64,000 bases of DNA from Acidobacteriota bacterium (GTDB taxonomy: Bacteria > Acidobacteriota > Terriglobia > Acidiferrales > UBA7541). Every line of letters starts with the position of its first letter. Position 1 is the stretch's first letter. The position numbers were made by a program, and so were the translations under genes. Shown here piece by piece: positions 34,349 to 43,835 of the stretch. The stretch is taken from the NCBI GenBank assembly GCA_013289665.1, contig JABCZN010000002.1:310001-374000 (forward strand), written 5' to 3'. Below the pieces are notes generated by a model. It was given only the letters and a program-made list of their open reading frames with translations, was not told the DNA's origin and did not search any database.

Positions 34349-35756
34349 TGCGAATCCGGTCCTCCACACGCAGTTCCGCCCCGAGCAACACCATCAGCTC
34401 GCTGCTTGCTCGGCTGACGTTCCCCGCGCCGATCGTCAAGATCGCGTCACCCGGCCGGGCTTCGCGCAACAGAAACTCAATCGCGTCTTGCATCGAACGA
34501 AAATATTGCACGTTTTTGTGGCCCGCCTCACGGATGCCGTTGGCCAGCGCTTCGCTCGTGATTCCGGGAACGGGTGCCTCTCCCGCGGCGTATACATCCA
34601 CCAGCGCCAGCACGTCCGCTTCGTTGAAGGCGCGAACAAATTCATCCCACAAGTGCTGCGTCCGCGTATAGCGATGCGGCTGAAAAAGCGCCAGCAGGTG
34701 GTTGAACTGGCACCCTCTCGCGGCTTTGAGCGTCGCGCGAATCTCCGCCGGGTGGTGCCCGTAATCGTCCACGACCGTGATGTCGTTCACCACACCCTTG
34801 ATATCGAACCGCCGCCCTACGCCGGCAAATTTGGCAAGTCCTTCGCGAATCAGGTCGCTTGCCACGTTCAGATACAGCGCCACGGCCGCGGCCGCCGCGG
34901 CATTGCGCACATTGTGAATACCCGGCGGGTGAGGCAACAAAAAGATTCCCAAGTCCTCGCCTTTATAGGTGAGCCGGAACCGGCTGCCCAATCCGCGAAT
35001 CTCCAAGTCGCTAATCACCAGGTCGGCCTGCGGTGAAGTTCCATAGGTGATAATCGGCCGTTTCACGTCCGGAATGATCGCCTGTACGTTCGGCTCGTCG
35101 AGGCACAGGACTGCTGCGCCATAAAACGGGATGCGATTCACAAACTGGAGGAACGCGTCCTGAATGTCTTCAAGCGAGGAGTACTGGTCAAGATGCTCCC
35201 GGTCAATCGTCGTCACCACCGCCACCACTGGCGCAAACAAAAGAAAACTGCGATCGCTTTCATCCGCCTCGACCACAAAATATTCGCCGCGACCCACGCG
35301 CGCTGTGGTCCCGGCCTGATTCACTTTGCCACCGACGACAAAGGTCGGATCGAGATGCGCCGCCGCCAGGATCGACGCCACCATGGAGGTCGTGGTCGTT
35401 TTCCCGTGCGCGCCGGCGACGGCGATACCGTATTTCAGGCGCATCAACTCCGCCAGCATTTCGGCGCGGGGGATCACCGGGATTTTCTGCTTGTGGGCTT
35501 CCACCACTTCCGGATTGTCGGCTTTCACCGCAGAAGAGATCACCACCACATGCGCGCCTTCCAAATTCGCGGCTTGATGGCCTTCAAAAATTGTAGCGCC
35601 CAGATTCTGCAGGCGTTCAGTGATCGTTGAGGGCTTCACGTCGGAGCCGGAAACCGAGTATCCCAGCGTCAACAACACCTCGGCAATGCCGCTCATCCCG
35701 ATGCCGCCGATGCCCACCAGGTGGATGCGTTGAAAATTGCGAAACGATACCATCAT
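34338..35756 (-). CDS. murC: UDP-N-acetylmuramate-L-alanine ligase
   Basis: A 472-residue Mur ligase that adds L-Ala to UDP-MurNAc. The N-terminal nucleotide-binding motif is IHLVGIGGIGMSGIAEVLL, the ATP-binding P-loop AGAHGKTTTTSMVASIL, and the central NIRNAA-like and DDYGHHPAEI motifs follow, the latter diagnostic of MurC. Its start overlaps the murG stop (ATGA). Confidence 0.97.
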   Translation of the reverse strand: MMVSFRNFQRIHLVGIGGIGMSGIAEVLLTLGYSVSGSDVKPSTITERLQNLGATIFEGHQAANLEGAHVVVISSAVKADNPEVVEAHKQKIPVIPRAEMLAELMRLKYGIAVAGAHGKTTTTSMVASILAAAHLDPTFVVGGKVNQAGTTARVGRGEYFVVEADESDRSFLLFAPVVAVVTTIDREHLDQYSSLEDIQDAFLQFVNRIPFYGAAVLCLDEPNVQAIIPDVKRPIITYGTSPQADLVISDLEIRGLGSRFRLTYKGEDLGIFLLPHPPGIHNVRNAAAAAAVALYLNVASDLIREGLAKFAGVGRRFDIKGVVNDITVVDDYGHHPAEIRATLKAARGCQFNHLLALFQPHRYTRTQHLWDEFVRAFNEADVLALVDVYAAGEAPVPGITSEALANGIREAGHKNVQYFRSMQDAIEFLLREARPGDAILTIGAGNVSRASSELMVLLGAELRVEDRIRNAD

Positions 35757-36865
35757 GGCCTCGATCCATCCCTTTCGCCGCGCCGCCGCGCCACTTCTTC
35801 AATCAAATTCACAATGTCGCTCGCCGCATGCGGGTAGGCAAGGCCCCGCGCATTCGCGGAAAGCGTTTCAATCTCCCGGGGCTGGTCGAGGAGGGAGAAA
35901 ATCTCGCGCGCTAATCGTTCTCCGTTGAGTTCCGTTTCCGCGATCAACCGCCCTGCTTGTGCGCCCGCCATCGCCTGCGCGTTGCGCAATTGGTGACTGT
36001 CCGTGGCGCGCCCGAACGGGATGAAAATCGCCGCGCGGCCCGCCGCGGCTACCTCCGCGGCAGTGATCGCTCCGGCCCGGCAGACCAGCAGGTCGGCCCA
36101 GGCGAAGCGTTCCGCCATGTTCGTCAGGAAAGGAACCACCTCCGCGAGAATTTCGCGTCGCGCATACGCGGTCCTCACCGCATTATAATCGCGTTCGCCG
36201 GTTTGATGCACAATCTGCAGTTCATTTTTTCGCGCCGCCAGCAAATCCATTGCATCCTCAAACGCGCGATTCACCGGCAGCGCGCCCTGACTTCCGCCGG
36301 TGATCAGCAGGTGCAGGGGCTTTTCCGGCTTGCGCGGTTCTATCGCAAAAAATTCCAGCCGCACGGGGCAGCCCGTCAGCTTCGCCTTCGCACCCCACGC
36401 CTTCGCGGTAACTTCGTAGCCCGTGGCAATGCGCTTCGCAAAGCGTGCGACCACCCTGTTGGTGAATCCAGGTTCCGCGTTGGGTTCGAAAATCACGTTA
36501 GGAATTCCGCGCAACCAGCTTGCCAGCAGCATTGGCCCCGCGGCGTAGCCTCCCACGCCAAACGCCACGTCCGGCTTGTGTCGTTTCACAACTCCAAACG
36601 AGTCCGCCAATCCCGACCCGAGCATCGCCAGATTCCTCAAAAGCGTTGTTCCGCCCTTCCCTTTCAACCCTGCCACACGAATCGTCTCCAGCGGCAGCCC
36701 AGCCTGTGGCACCAGCTTCATTTCAATCCCGCGTTCGGTTCCCACCAACACCACTTCCCTGTCTGCCCCTCTCGCCAACCACTCCCGCGCAATCGCTATC
36801 GCCGGGAAGACATGACCGCCAGTGCCGCCGCCTGCAATCAGCAGTTTCACGGCATCCGCCATCAA
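35753..36865 (-). CDS. murG: UDP-GlcNAc:lipid I GlcNAc transferase
   Basis: A 370-residue GT-B enzyme converting lipid I to lipid II on the cytoplasmic face. The first glycine motif is LIAGGGTGGHVFPAIAIA, the second GVGGYAAGPMLLAS; the C-terminal UDP-binding site has LLITGGSQGALPVNRAF and LLVCRAGAITAAEVAAAG. The last residue of ftsW overlaps its start. Full-length. Confidence 0.97.
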   Translation of the reverse strand: MMADAVKLLIAGGGTGGHVFPAIAIAREWLARGADREVVLVGTERGIEMKLVPQAGLPLETIRVAGLKGKGGTTLLRNLAMLGSGLADSFGVVKRHKPDVAFGVGGYAAGPMLLASWLRGIPNVIFEPNAEPGFTNRVVARFAKRIATGYEVTAKAWGAKAKLTGCPVRLEFFAIEPRKPEKPLHLLITGGSQGALPVNRAFEDAMDLLAARKNELQIVHQTGERDYNAVRTAYARREILAEVVPFLTNMAERFAWADLLVCRAGAITAAEVAAAGRAAIFIPFGRATDSHQLRNAQAMAGAQAGRLIAETELNGERLAREIFSLLDQPREIETLSANARGLAYPHAASDIVNLIEEVARRRGERDGSRP

Positions 36866-37995
36866 GCCCGCGAACTCGAATGAGTTCCGGCCTGCTGCGA
36901 AATATTCAGGAGCACGCCGGTGGCCAGCAGCATCACCAGCAGACTCGAGCCTCCGTAGCTCACAAACGGCAGCGGAATCCCTTTTGTTGGCATCATGCCC
37001 AGCACCACGGCGAAATTAATCAGCGACTGAAAAATCACCATCGCGGTCACGCCCAGGGCCAGCATGCTGCCAAACCGGTCCGGCGCGTTGAACGCGGCGC
37101 GCATTCCGCGCCAGCCGTAAATCGCGAACAGCGTGATGACGAAGACCGCTCCAAGGAAGCCCAGTTCCTCACAAATCACCGCGTAAATAAAATCCGTATG
37201 CGCTTCCGGCAAATAAAACAGCTTTTGTTTGCCTTCCATCAGCCCGACACCGTTGAATCCGCCGGAGCCCACCGCAATCAGCGACTGCACCAACTGAAAG
37301 CCCGCCCCCTGCGGATCAGAGTCGGGATGCAAAAACGAGGTGATACGCGCTTGCCGGTATGACACGAAAGCGATCAATGCAATCAACACCGGCAACGCCG
37401 CCGCCGCGCCGACCGCCAGCCATTTCCAGGAAAGCCCGGCGACAAAGAGAATCGCGGTCATGATCAGCAGGATATCCACCGAGGTGCCCAGGTCCGGCTG
37501 CATCACGATCAACCCCACGCAAACTAGAATCGGCGCCACGGCCGGCAGAATCGTTTGCACCAAATCCTTCTTGGTGAATTCCATGCGCGTCACCGCGCGG
37601 CGTTTCATGTCCAGGAACCAAGCCAGATAGAGAATCACGACTAACTTGGTCATTTCCGAAGGCTGCAGGTTGATTGGCCCGATCTTGATCCAGCGGTGAG
37701 TCGCGTGCGACTTATCCAGAAAAAAGGTTCCGACCAGCAGCACTGCGACGACGCACAGCGCCGTGTAGACAACTGCGGGTTCGCGCAAACGGTGATAATC
37801 CAACTTCATTAGTCCAAACATTCCCGCGAGTCCCGTCATCAGCCACACCACCTGGCGCAACACGAACACGTAGGAATGCCCATACAGTTGCTGAGCGGTG
37901 ACCGCCGAGGCGCTGAAAATCATCACCGCGCCGAGGAGGCAGAGCGCCAGCGTCACAACAAATAACCAGCGGTCCATCTCTGAATGTCTCGCCAT
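36862..37995 (-). CDS. ftsW: Septal peptidoglycan polymerase FtsW (SEDS family)
   Basis: About 377 residues with ten transmembrane helices. SEDS glycosyltransferase that polymerises lipid II at the septum together with FtsI. Recognisable are HRWIKIGPINLQPSEMTKL, the LIMLQPDLGTS-like VLIVMQPDLGTSVDILL and, near the end, PTKGIPLPFVSYGGSSLL. I placed the start at the ATG at 37995, which follows AGAGG five bases upstream; the longer frame from 38046 runs into an intergenic hairpin. It overlaps murG by four bases. Confidence 0.95.
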   Translation of the reverse strand: MARHSEMDRWLFVVTLALCLLGAVMIFSASAVTAQQLYGHSYVFVLRQVVWLMTGLAGMFGLMKLDYHRLREPAVVYTALCVVAVLLVGTFFLDKSHATHRWIKIGPINLQPSEMTKLVVILYLAWFLDMKRRAVTRMEFTKKDLVQTILPAVAPILVCVGLIVMQPDLGTSVDILLIMTAILFVAGLSWKWLAVGAAAALPVLIALIAFVSYRQARITSFLHPDSDPQGAGFQLVQSLIAVGSGGFNGVGLMEGKQKLFYLPEAHTDFIYAVICEELGFLGAVFVITLFAIYGWRGMRAAFNAPDRFGSMLALGVTAMVIFQSLINFAVVLGMMPTKGIPLPFVSYGGSSLLVMLLATGVLLNISQQAGTHSSSRA

Positions 37996-38015
37996 CTCGC
38001 CTCTTCTCTCTCGTG

Positions 38016-38037
38016 GCACAGGCACTCCTGCCTGTGC
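38016..38037. repeat. REP-like hairpin between murD and ftsW
   Basis: GCACAGGCA and TGCCTGTGC form a perfect 9-bp stem around CTCC in the short gap between murD and ftsW. It resembles dispersed palindromic units rather than a terminator because no T-run follows. Confidence 0.5.
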
Positions 38038-38051
38038 TCTTCCCACAATTC

Positions 38052-39431
38052 CTAAGCGTCGTCCGCCGCTCGCTTTTCCAAAGACCGCACGAACTGTTTG
38101 AACACCCGCCCGCGCTGCTCGTAATTTTCAAACTGGTCGAAACTCGCGCACGCCGGAGCCAGCAACACCACGTCACCGGACCGCGCTGCCAACGATGCAG
38201 CCTCCACCGCGCGCTCCAGCGTCCCTGCCCGCTCGATGGCCACACTGCCGGCAATCTGCTTTTCAATCTTGGCCGCCGCCGCGCCGATCAGAAGCGCAAG
38301 GATCGCTTTCCCGCGCAGCGGCTTTTCTAACGCGGTGTAGTCGCTGCCCTTATCCTTGCCGCCAAGGATCACCAAAATTCTCCCGGGAAACGCGTCCAGT
38401 GCCTTCAGGGTCGCATCCACGTTCGTCGCTTTCGAATCGTTGTAATAGCGCACACCGCGAATGTCCGCCACGAACTCCAGCCGGTGCTCGACGCCCGCAA
38501 AACTTTTCACCGCCTTCGCAATCGTCGCCGAGTCCACTCCCGCCAACCGCGCAATGATCACAGCGGCCAAGACGTTTTCTACATTGTGCGCGCCCGCGAG
38601 CGGGATCTCCGCAGCCCTCATCACCGGATATTCCTTCCCGTGGTGCACCACAACAATTTCTTCGCCGCGCAGGCACGCGCCTTCGGTCACGCGTTTCTGC
38701 CGGCTGAACCAGAACACTTGCGGTTTCTTCGGCGCATATTGCGCTGAAGCCGCATCATCCGCATTCAGAATCGCCGCATCCAGCTCGGTTTGATTCTCAA
38801 AGATCCGCGCTTTGGCCGCTGCGTACGCCTCCATCGTCTTGTGCCGATCGAGATGATCCGGCGTCAGATTCAGCAGCGCTCCGATGTTTGGCCGGAACTT
38901 TTCAATCAACTCCAATTGAAAGCTGCTTAGTTCCGCCACCGCAACCGATCCCGCATCCATCTTTTCCACTTCCGAGATCAGCGGCGTTCCCACATTCCCC
39001 GCGAGATGGGCGCGCATCCCGCCGTTCACAAGGATGTGATGAACCAGCGTGGTCGTCGTGGTTTTGCCGTTCGAACCCGTGATGCCGACCAGTTTCCCCT
39101 CCAGAAATCGGTAGGCAAGTTCAATCTCGCTCCAGATCGTGATGCCTTTCGATCTCGCCAGAAGCAGAAACGCATCGTCGGCTGGCACGCCGGGGCTTGG
39201 AATAATCAAGTCCTGCGCGAGAAACGTTTTTTCAGTGTGCCCACCAAGCTCCAAAGCGACTCCGGCTGCGCGCAACTTTGCCGGCGCGTCTCCCAATTCT
39301 CCTTCGACTCGCGTTTCCGTGGCCGTTACCATGGCGTTGTGCCCCGCGCAGAATACCGCCGTCGCCACACCGGTTCTAGCCAGCCCCACGACCAGCACCC
39401 GCTTTCCCCGCAACTCCATCGAACCTGGCAT
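38052..39431 (-). CDS. murD: UDP-N-acetylmuramoyl-L-alanine-D-glutamate ligase
   Basis: A 459-residue Mur ligase adding D-Glu. The N-terminal domain starts LRGKRVLVVGLARTGVATA, the P-loop is GITGSNGKTTTTTLVHHIL, and LNLTPDHLDRH plus GVEHRLEFVADIRGVRYYNDSKATN are diagnostic for MurD. The ATG at 39431 or the one four codons later could be used. It is followed by ftsW after a 56-base gap that carries the REP-like hairpin. Confidence 0.97.
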   Translation of the reverse strand: MPGSMELRGKRVLVVGLARTGVATAVFCAGHNAMVTATETRVEGELGDAPAKLRAAGVALELGGHTEKTFLAQDLIIPSPGVPADDAFLLLARSKGITIWSEIELAYRFLEGKLVGITGSNGKTTTTTLVHHILVNGGMRAHLAGNVGTPLISEVEKMDAGSVAVAELSSFQLELIEKFRPNIGALLNLTPDHLDRHKTMEAYAAAKARIFENQTELDAAILNADDAASAQYAPKKPQVFWFSRQKRVTEGACLRGEEIVVVHHGKEYPVMRAAEIPLAGAHNVENVLAAVIIARLAGVDSATIAKAVKSFAGVEHRLEFVADIRGVRYYNDSKATNVDATLKALDAFPGRILVILGGKDKGSDYTALEKPLRGKAILALLIGAAAAKIEKQIAGSVAIERAGTLERAVEAASLAARSGDVVLLAPACASFDQFENYEQRGRVFKQFVRSLEKRAADDA

Positions 39432-39462
39432 AGTTCAGACACTCAATCTTTTCCGCAGTTCA

Positions 39463-40596
39463 TCAGCGCAATTTCAGAGTCGTCAGCGCGAACAGCGCGA
39501 ACACCAGCGCCGCAATCCAGAACCGCACAATCACCTTGCTTTCGCTCCATCCCAGCAATTCGAAATGGTGGTGAATCGGCGCCATGCGGAAAATCCGTTT
39601 CCCGCGAAGCTTGAACGACCCCACCTGCAAAATCACCGAGAGCGCTTCCAGCACGAACACGCCGCCCACGAATACCAGCAGCACTTCCTGCTTGATGATC
39701 ACCGCAATGGTTCCGAGCGTTCCGCCCAGCGCCAGTGATCCCACGTCGCCCATGAATACTTCGGCGGGATGCGCGTTGTACCACAGGAATCCGAGCGATG
39801 CTCCAACAAGCGCGCCGCAAAATACGGTCAGTTCTCCCACGCGGGGGATGTATTGAATTTCGAGATAAGTCGCCCACCGGTAATTGCTGCTGACATACGT
39901 GAGAATCGTCATCGCGCCGGCCGCAATCACTGTGCAGCCAATCGCCAGGCCATCCAACCCGTCGGTCAGATTCACCGCGTTCGAACTGCCAGTTATCACC
40001 AGCGCGATGAACCCCAGGAACGGCAGAAACGCCAGAGGCCAAAAAGTCGCGGAATGTTGCAGGCCGTGAAACACCAGATCAGGCCGGAAACGCTTGAAGA
40101 ACGGCACGATCAACTGTGTGGAATACTGACTGTGCGTCGAAAGCATCAGCAACGTAACGCCCACGGCAAAGCTGACGCTGAACTGCAAGATCAGTTTTTT
40201 CTTCCCCGTCAATCCCAGGTTACGTCGCTTGGCCACTTTCGCGTAGTCATCCACAAATCCGATCGCTGCGAAAGCAAACAGCGCAAACAGCGCCAGCAAA
40301 ATAAATGGATTCGACAGATCGGCCCAAAGCAAAACAGGCACCGCGGTAGAAAGCACGATCAGCACGCCGCCCATCGTTGGCGTGCCCGCTTTTTTCTTGT
40401 GTTCCTGCGGCCCTTCCTCACGGATGTATTGCCCGATCTGCAATTCGCGCAGCTTGCGGATGAGCCACGGCCCGAACACCAGCGCCAGAAACATCGCCGT
40501 CAAGCTGGCGTACGCCGTGCGCACCGTGATGTAGCGGAACACATTCAGCGGGCTGAAATATTTCTGCAGCACGTGGTAGAGGAGGTAGTAAAGCAT
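39463..40596 (-). CDS. mraY: Phospho-N-acetylmuramoyl-pentapeptide transferase
   Basis: About 377 residues with ten membrane helices. It makes lipid I from UDP-MurNAc-pentapeptide and undecaprenyl phosphate. The signatures are GTPTMGGVLIV near the start, FVDDYAKVAKRRNLGL with the catalytic Asp pair, the NLTDGLDGLAIG motif and MAPIHHHFELLGWSESKVIVRFW at the end. The ATG at 40596 begins directly after the murF stop; the longer frame from 40641 overlaps murF and lacks family support. Confidence 0.96.
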   Translation of the reverse strand: MLYYLLYHVLQKYFSPLNVFRYITVRTAYASLTAMFLALVFGPWLIRKLRELQIGQYIREEGPQEHKKKAGTPTMGGVLIVLSTAVPVLLWADLSNPFILLALFALFAFAAIGFVDDYAKVAKRRNLGLTGKKKLILQFSVSFAVGVTLLMLSTHSQYSTQLIVPFFKRFRPDLVFHGLQHSATFWPLAFLPFLGFIALVITGSSNAVNLTDGLDGLAIGCTVIAAGAMTILTYVSSNYRWATYLEIQYIPRVGELTVFCGALVGASLGFLWYNAHPAEVFMGDVGSLALGGTLGTIAVIIKQEVLLVFVGGVFVLEALSVILQVGSFKLRGKRIFRMAPIHHHFELLGWSESKVIVRFWIAALVFALFALTTLKLR

Positions 40597-40597
40597 C

Positions 40598-42037
40598 CTA
40601 GTGTGCCGCCTCCGGCTTCCGGCCCGCATCCACCGGCGCAAACCTGCCGAGCATGGCCTCCACGATGCGTTCCATCTTCACGCTGCGCGATCCTTTCACC
40701 AGCAGCAGGTCGCCTGGCTTAACAAAGCCCGTCAGAAACTCCGCGGCATTTTCCGGCGTAGCGAAGAACTTCGTGCGCTCGCGTGGAACTCCCGCGGTAA
40801 TCGCGCCTTCCACGATCTCGAAAGCGTCTCCCTCGACTCCAATCACAAAATCGATCTTCCCTGTCCGCGCCGCAAATTCACCGCCCTCGCGATGCAGTTG
40901 TCCTGAACCGGGCCCAAGCTCCCGCATTTCTCCCGCCGCCAGAATCCGCCGCTGGTATCCGGGCGTCGCCGCCAGGAGGCTGCACATGGCCTCTAACGCC
41001 AGAGGGCTCGAGTTGTACGCATCGTTAATCAAAGCAAATCCATTCGTGAACCGGATCAGTTCCCCGCGCATCGAAGGCGTTCGCAGATTCGGAAGCACGC
41101 GCCGGGCCTCTTCTGCTCCAATTCCCCATTCGCTCGCCGCCGCAATCGCCGCCAACGCGTTCCACACCACGTGCCGCCCCGGCAGCGACATCTCCAGCCG
41201 CATCCGTTGGCCTTTGTGAATCAGCGTGAACGCCGAACCCAGTGCTCCCCGGTCTTCAATTCCTTCCGCGCGGTACTCCGCCGGTGTATCCACGCCGAAG
41301 AAAATCACTCTCCCCGGAGCCACCTTGGCCATCGCGGCAACTCGCAGGTCATCCGAATTCAGCACCGCCAGCGAGTTCGTCCCATTCAGCCCTTCCACCA
41401 GTTCACGTTTCGCCAGCGCAATCTCCTCCACCGAAGAGAAATTCATCAAGTGCGCCGGCGCCACGCGGGTCAGAATCGCCACATCCGGCCGCGCAATCGC
41501 CGCCAGCCGTTTCAATTCGCCTGGAAACGACATCCCCATCTCGAGCACCGCCGCGTCATCTTCGTCTTCCAAGCGGAAAATCGTCAGCGGCAGACCGTAC
41601 TCGTTATTAAAATTTCCTTCGGTTTTCAGGACCCGGAGCTTCGCGCCCAGCAATGCCGCCAGGATCTCTTTTGTTGTGGTCTTTCCGACCGACCCCGTGA
41701 TCCCGCAAATTTTCTTGCCCCAGTCTTTGCGCACTGCTCGTGCCAGTTCGTGGAGCGCGGCAAGTGTGTCGGGCACGGTGATGCAGCGGTCTTGTATCCA
41801 GCCCGGGTAGCGCGAGACCACCGGCCCCGCCACCACTGCCGCCAGCGCTCCGCTTTCCACGACATCGGCAACGTAGTCGTGTCCATCGTTGCGCGGACCA
41901 TGTATCGCGACGAACAATTCTCCCCGACGTATCGTGCGAGAATCAATCGAGACACCGGCCACCCGGGCCATGGCATCCACGCCATGCCCCGGCTTGCCTG
42001 CCACCGCGTCAGCCACTTGTTTAAGCGTCCACCGCAT
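40598..42037 (-). CDS. murF: UDP-MurNAc-tripeptide D-Ala-D-Ala ligase
   Basis: A 479-residue Mur ligase that adds D-Ala-D-Ala. The N-terminal domain has VSIDSRTIRRGELFVAI, the P-loop is GITGSVGKTTTKEILAALL, the MGMSFPGEL motif, and the NDAYNSSPLALEAM block typical of MurF. GAGG lies six bases before the ATG. It is separated from murE by 165 non-coding bases that hold a hairpin (GGCCCGC/GCGGGCC near 42161). Confidence 0.97.
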   Translation of the reverse strand: MRWTLKQVADAVAGKPGHGVDAMARVAGVSIDSRTIRRGELFVAIHGPRNDGHDYVADVVESGALAAVVAGPVVSRYPGWIQDRCITVPDTLAALHELARAVRKDWGKKICGITGSVGKTTTKEILAALLGAKLRVLKTEGNFNNEYGLPLTIFRLEDEDDAAVLEMGMSFPGELKRLAAIARPDVAILTRVAPAHLMNFSSVEEIALAKRELVEGLNGTNSLAVLNSDDLRVAAMAKVAPGRVIFFGVDTPAEYRAEGIEDRGALGSAFTLIHKGQRMRLEMSLPGRHVVWNALAAIAAASEWGIGAEEARRVLPNLRTPSMRGELIRFTNGFALINDAYNSSPLALEAMCSLLAATPGYQRRILAAGEMRELGPGSGQLHREGGEFAARTGKIDFVIGVEGDAFEIVEGAITAGVPRERTKFFATPENAAEFLTGFVKPGDLLLVKGSRSVKMERIVEAMLGRFAPVDAGRKPEAAH

Positions 42038-42202
42038 AGTTGCCTCAATAGGTTGGCTTTCCCCAGGGTTCGGACGAAGCGTTCACTCCGCCCGTACTTC
42101 ACTTCCAGGCGCGTTTTCACCGGTAGAGGACTCCTCCCTTTCCGCGAGTCACATCTCTGGCCCGCAGCGGGCCCTCGTCGGTCCTGTCGAGACGAGAGCC
42201 AG

Positions 42203-43813
42203 TTACGTGCCAAACCCTGGGCCGCCCGGCGGCTCCGTGTATCCGCGATCACTCAGCGCTTTTCGCGCCACCTCGCGATCGTCAAAATGAATCGTGCGAT
42301 CGGCAAAAATCTGGTAGTCCTCGTGTCCCTTGCCGGCCAGCAGCACGATGTCGCCCGGCCGGGCTTCTTCGATGGCCAGCGAAATAGCCTTTGCCCGGTC
42401 CGGCTCGATCAAATATTTTCCGGCGGACTTCTGCATTCCCACCACGACGTCGCTGATGATCTTCAGCGGATCTTCCTGTCGCGGATTGTCGCTTGTCAGA
42501 ATCGTCAGATCGCTCAGTTTGCCGGAGGTCTCGCCCATGATCGGCCGCTTGGTGCGGTCGCGCGAACCGCCGCACCCAAACAGCGTGATGATGCGCCCCT
42601 TAGTGATGAGTTCGCGCGCAGTTCGAATCAGATTTTGCAAAGCATCGTCAGTGTGCGCGTAGTCCACCACCACCAGGAATGGCTGGCCCTGGTCTATGCG
42701 TTGGAATCTTCCAGCCACCGCGTGCAGATTCCGGATCCCGGTTTCAATGGTGCCGTTCGGAATGCCCAGTCCGATGCTGGCGCCAATCGCGGCAAGGATG
42801 TTGTAGACATTGATGCGCCCTACAAGCGCCGATTCCACCTGAATCGGCCCCTGTGGCGTTTGCGCGGTGAAATTCAGCCCGCTGAAACTCAGTTGAAATT
42901 TCTTGGCTTTCAGGTCCGACCCGTTTTGCAGGCCGTAGGTCAGAGTTGTCTTTCCCATGCCCACAAGTTTCTTGCCCCACTCATCATCGGTATTGATGAT
43001 CGAGAAATCCGGCTCGCCCGCGCCAGTTCCTTCAAGCAGCCGGCGTTTGGCTGCGAAATAGTTTTCGAAATTCTTGTGAAAATCGATGTGGTCGCGAGTG
43101 AGGTTGGTGAAAACCGCAGCCGCAAAATGGCAGCCCCACAGCCGGTCCATCGCCAATGCATGGGAGCTTGCTTCCATCGTCGCGTAGGTTCCACCAGCAT
43201 CGCGAATCTCTGCCAAGAAATTCTGGAGGTCCACGGACTCCGGCGTCGTGTTCGGCGCCGGATACTCGCCGCTCGGTGTGTGGTAGCTGATGGTGCCGAA
43301 CAGTCCGGTCTTGGCGCCGGAAGCACGCAATATCGAATCGATCAGCGACGAAGTGGTGGTCTTCCCGTTCGTTCCCGTCACCCCGGTCAGCTTCAGCGCC
43401 GTGGCAGGCCGCCCGAAGAAGTTGGCTGCCGCAATTGCCAGGGCTTTCCGTGCTTCCGCAACTTGCACCCAAGCGATCTCGACAGGCCAATCCGCAGGTG
43501 CTGGTGTTTCCCCGGCTACGGCACTTGCGCCGCCAGAAACTGCATCGCGCGCAAACAATGTTCCGTTCGTGGCAACACCGCTGATCGCCACAAACAGCGC
43601 CCCCGGTTGCACTTTCCTCGAATCATGCGTTACCTGCCGTATGGGAATTTCGGCAACCGTGGTCTGCGAACGCAGCTCCACTCCCTCCAATAAGGACTTC
43701 AGGCTCGCGCCCCTGGAGTGTCTCTGTTCAGCCACAGTTTGTCTTTCTGCGTCCTCTCTGCGTCTGCCAGCGATTCGTTCTTCTTCCGCCGTTATACCCA
43801 ATCCTTTGCTCAT
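42203..43813 (-). CDS. murE: UDP-MurNAc-L-Ala-D-Glu-diamino-acid ligase
   Basis: A 536-residue frame encoding the ligase that adds the third stem residue. P-loop GVTGTNGKTTTSSLIDSIL, the SSHALAMDRL region, and, for substrate choice, LTSDNPRQEDP, which is the DNPR motif associated with meso-diaminopimelate rather than lysine. The first 37 or so residues (Glu/Arg-rich) do not look like MurE and lie over a 'cgcagagaggacgcagaaag'-type low-complexity sequence; the real start may be a GTG near 43735, shortening the protein by 26 residues. Confidence 0.95.
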   Translation of the reverse strand: MSKGLGITAEEERIAGRRREDAERQTVAEQRHSRGASLKSLLEGVELRSQTTVAEIPIRQVTHDSRKVQPGALFVAISGVATNGTLFARDAVSGGASAVAGETPAPADWPVEIAWVQVAEARKALAIAAANFFGRPATALKLTGVTGTNGKTTTSSLIDSILRASGAKTGLFGTISYHTPSGEYPAPNTTPESVDLQNFLAEIRDAGGTYATMEASSHALAMDRLWGCHFAAAVFTNLTRDHIDFHKNFENYFAAKRRLLEGTGAGEPDFSIINTDDEWGKKLVGMGKTTLTYGLQNGSDLKAKKFQLSFSGLNFTAQTPQGPIQVESALVGRINVYNILAAIGASIGLGIPNGTIETGIRNLHAVAGRFQRIDQGQPFLVVVDYAHTDDALQNLIRTARELITKGRIITLFGCGGSRDRTKRPIMGETSGKLSDLTILTSDNPRQEDPLKIISDVVVGMQKSAGKYLIEPDRAKAISLAIEEARPGDIVLLAGKGHEDYQIFADRTIHFDDREVARKALSDRGYTEPPGGPGFGT

Positions 43814-43835
43814 GTGCGTTCAATAAACCGTTTTC

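Noticed and set aside
41171..43693. 840-codon open frame opposite murF and murE
   Set aside because: It spans two certain genes on the other strand and is Arg/His/Gln-rich low-complexity text, typical of a shadow frame.
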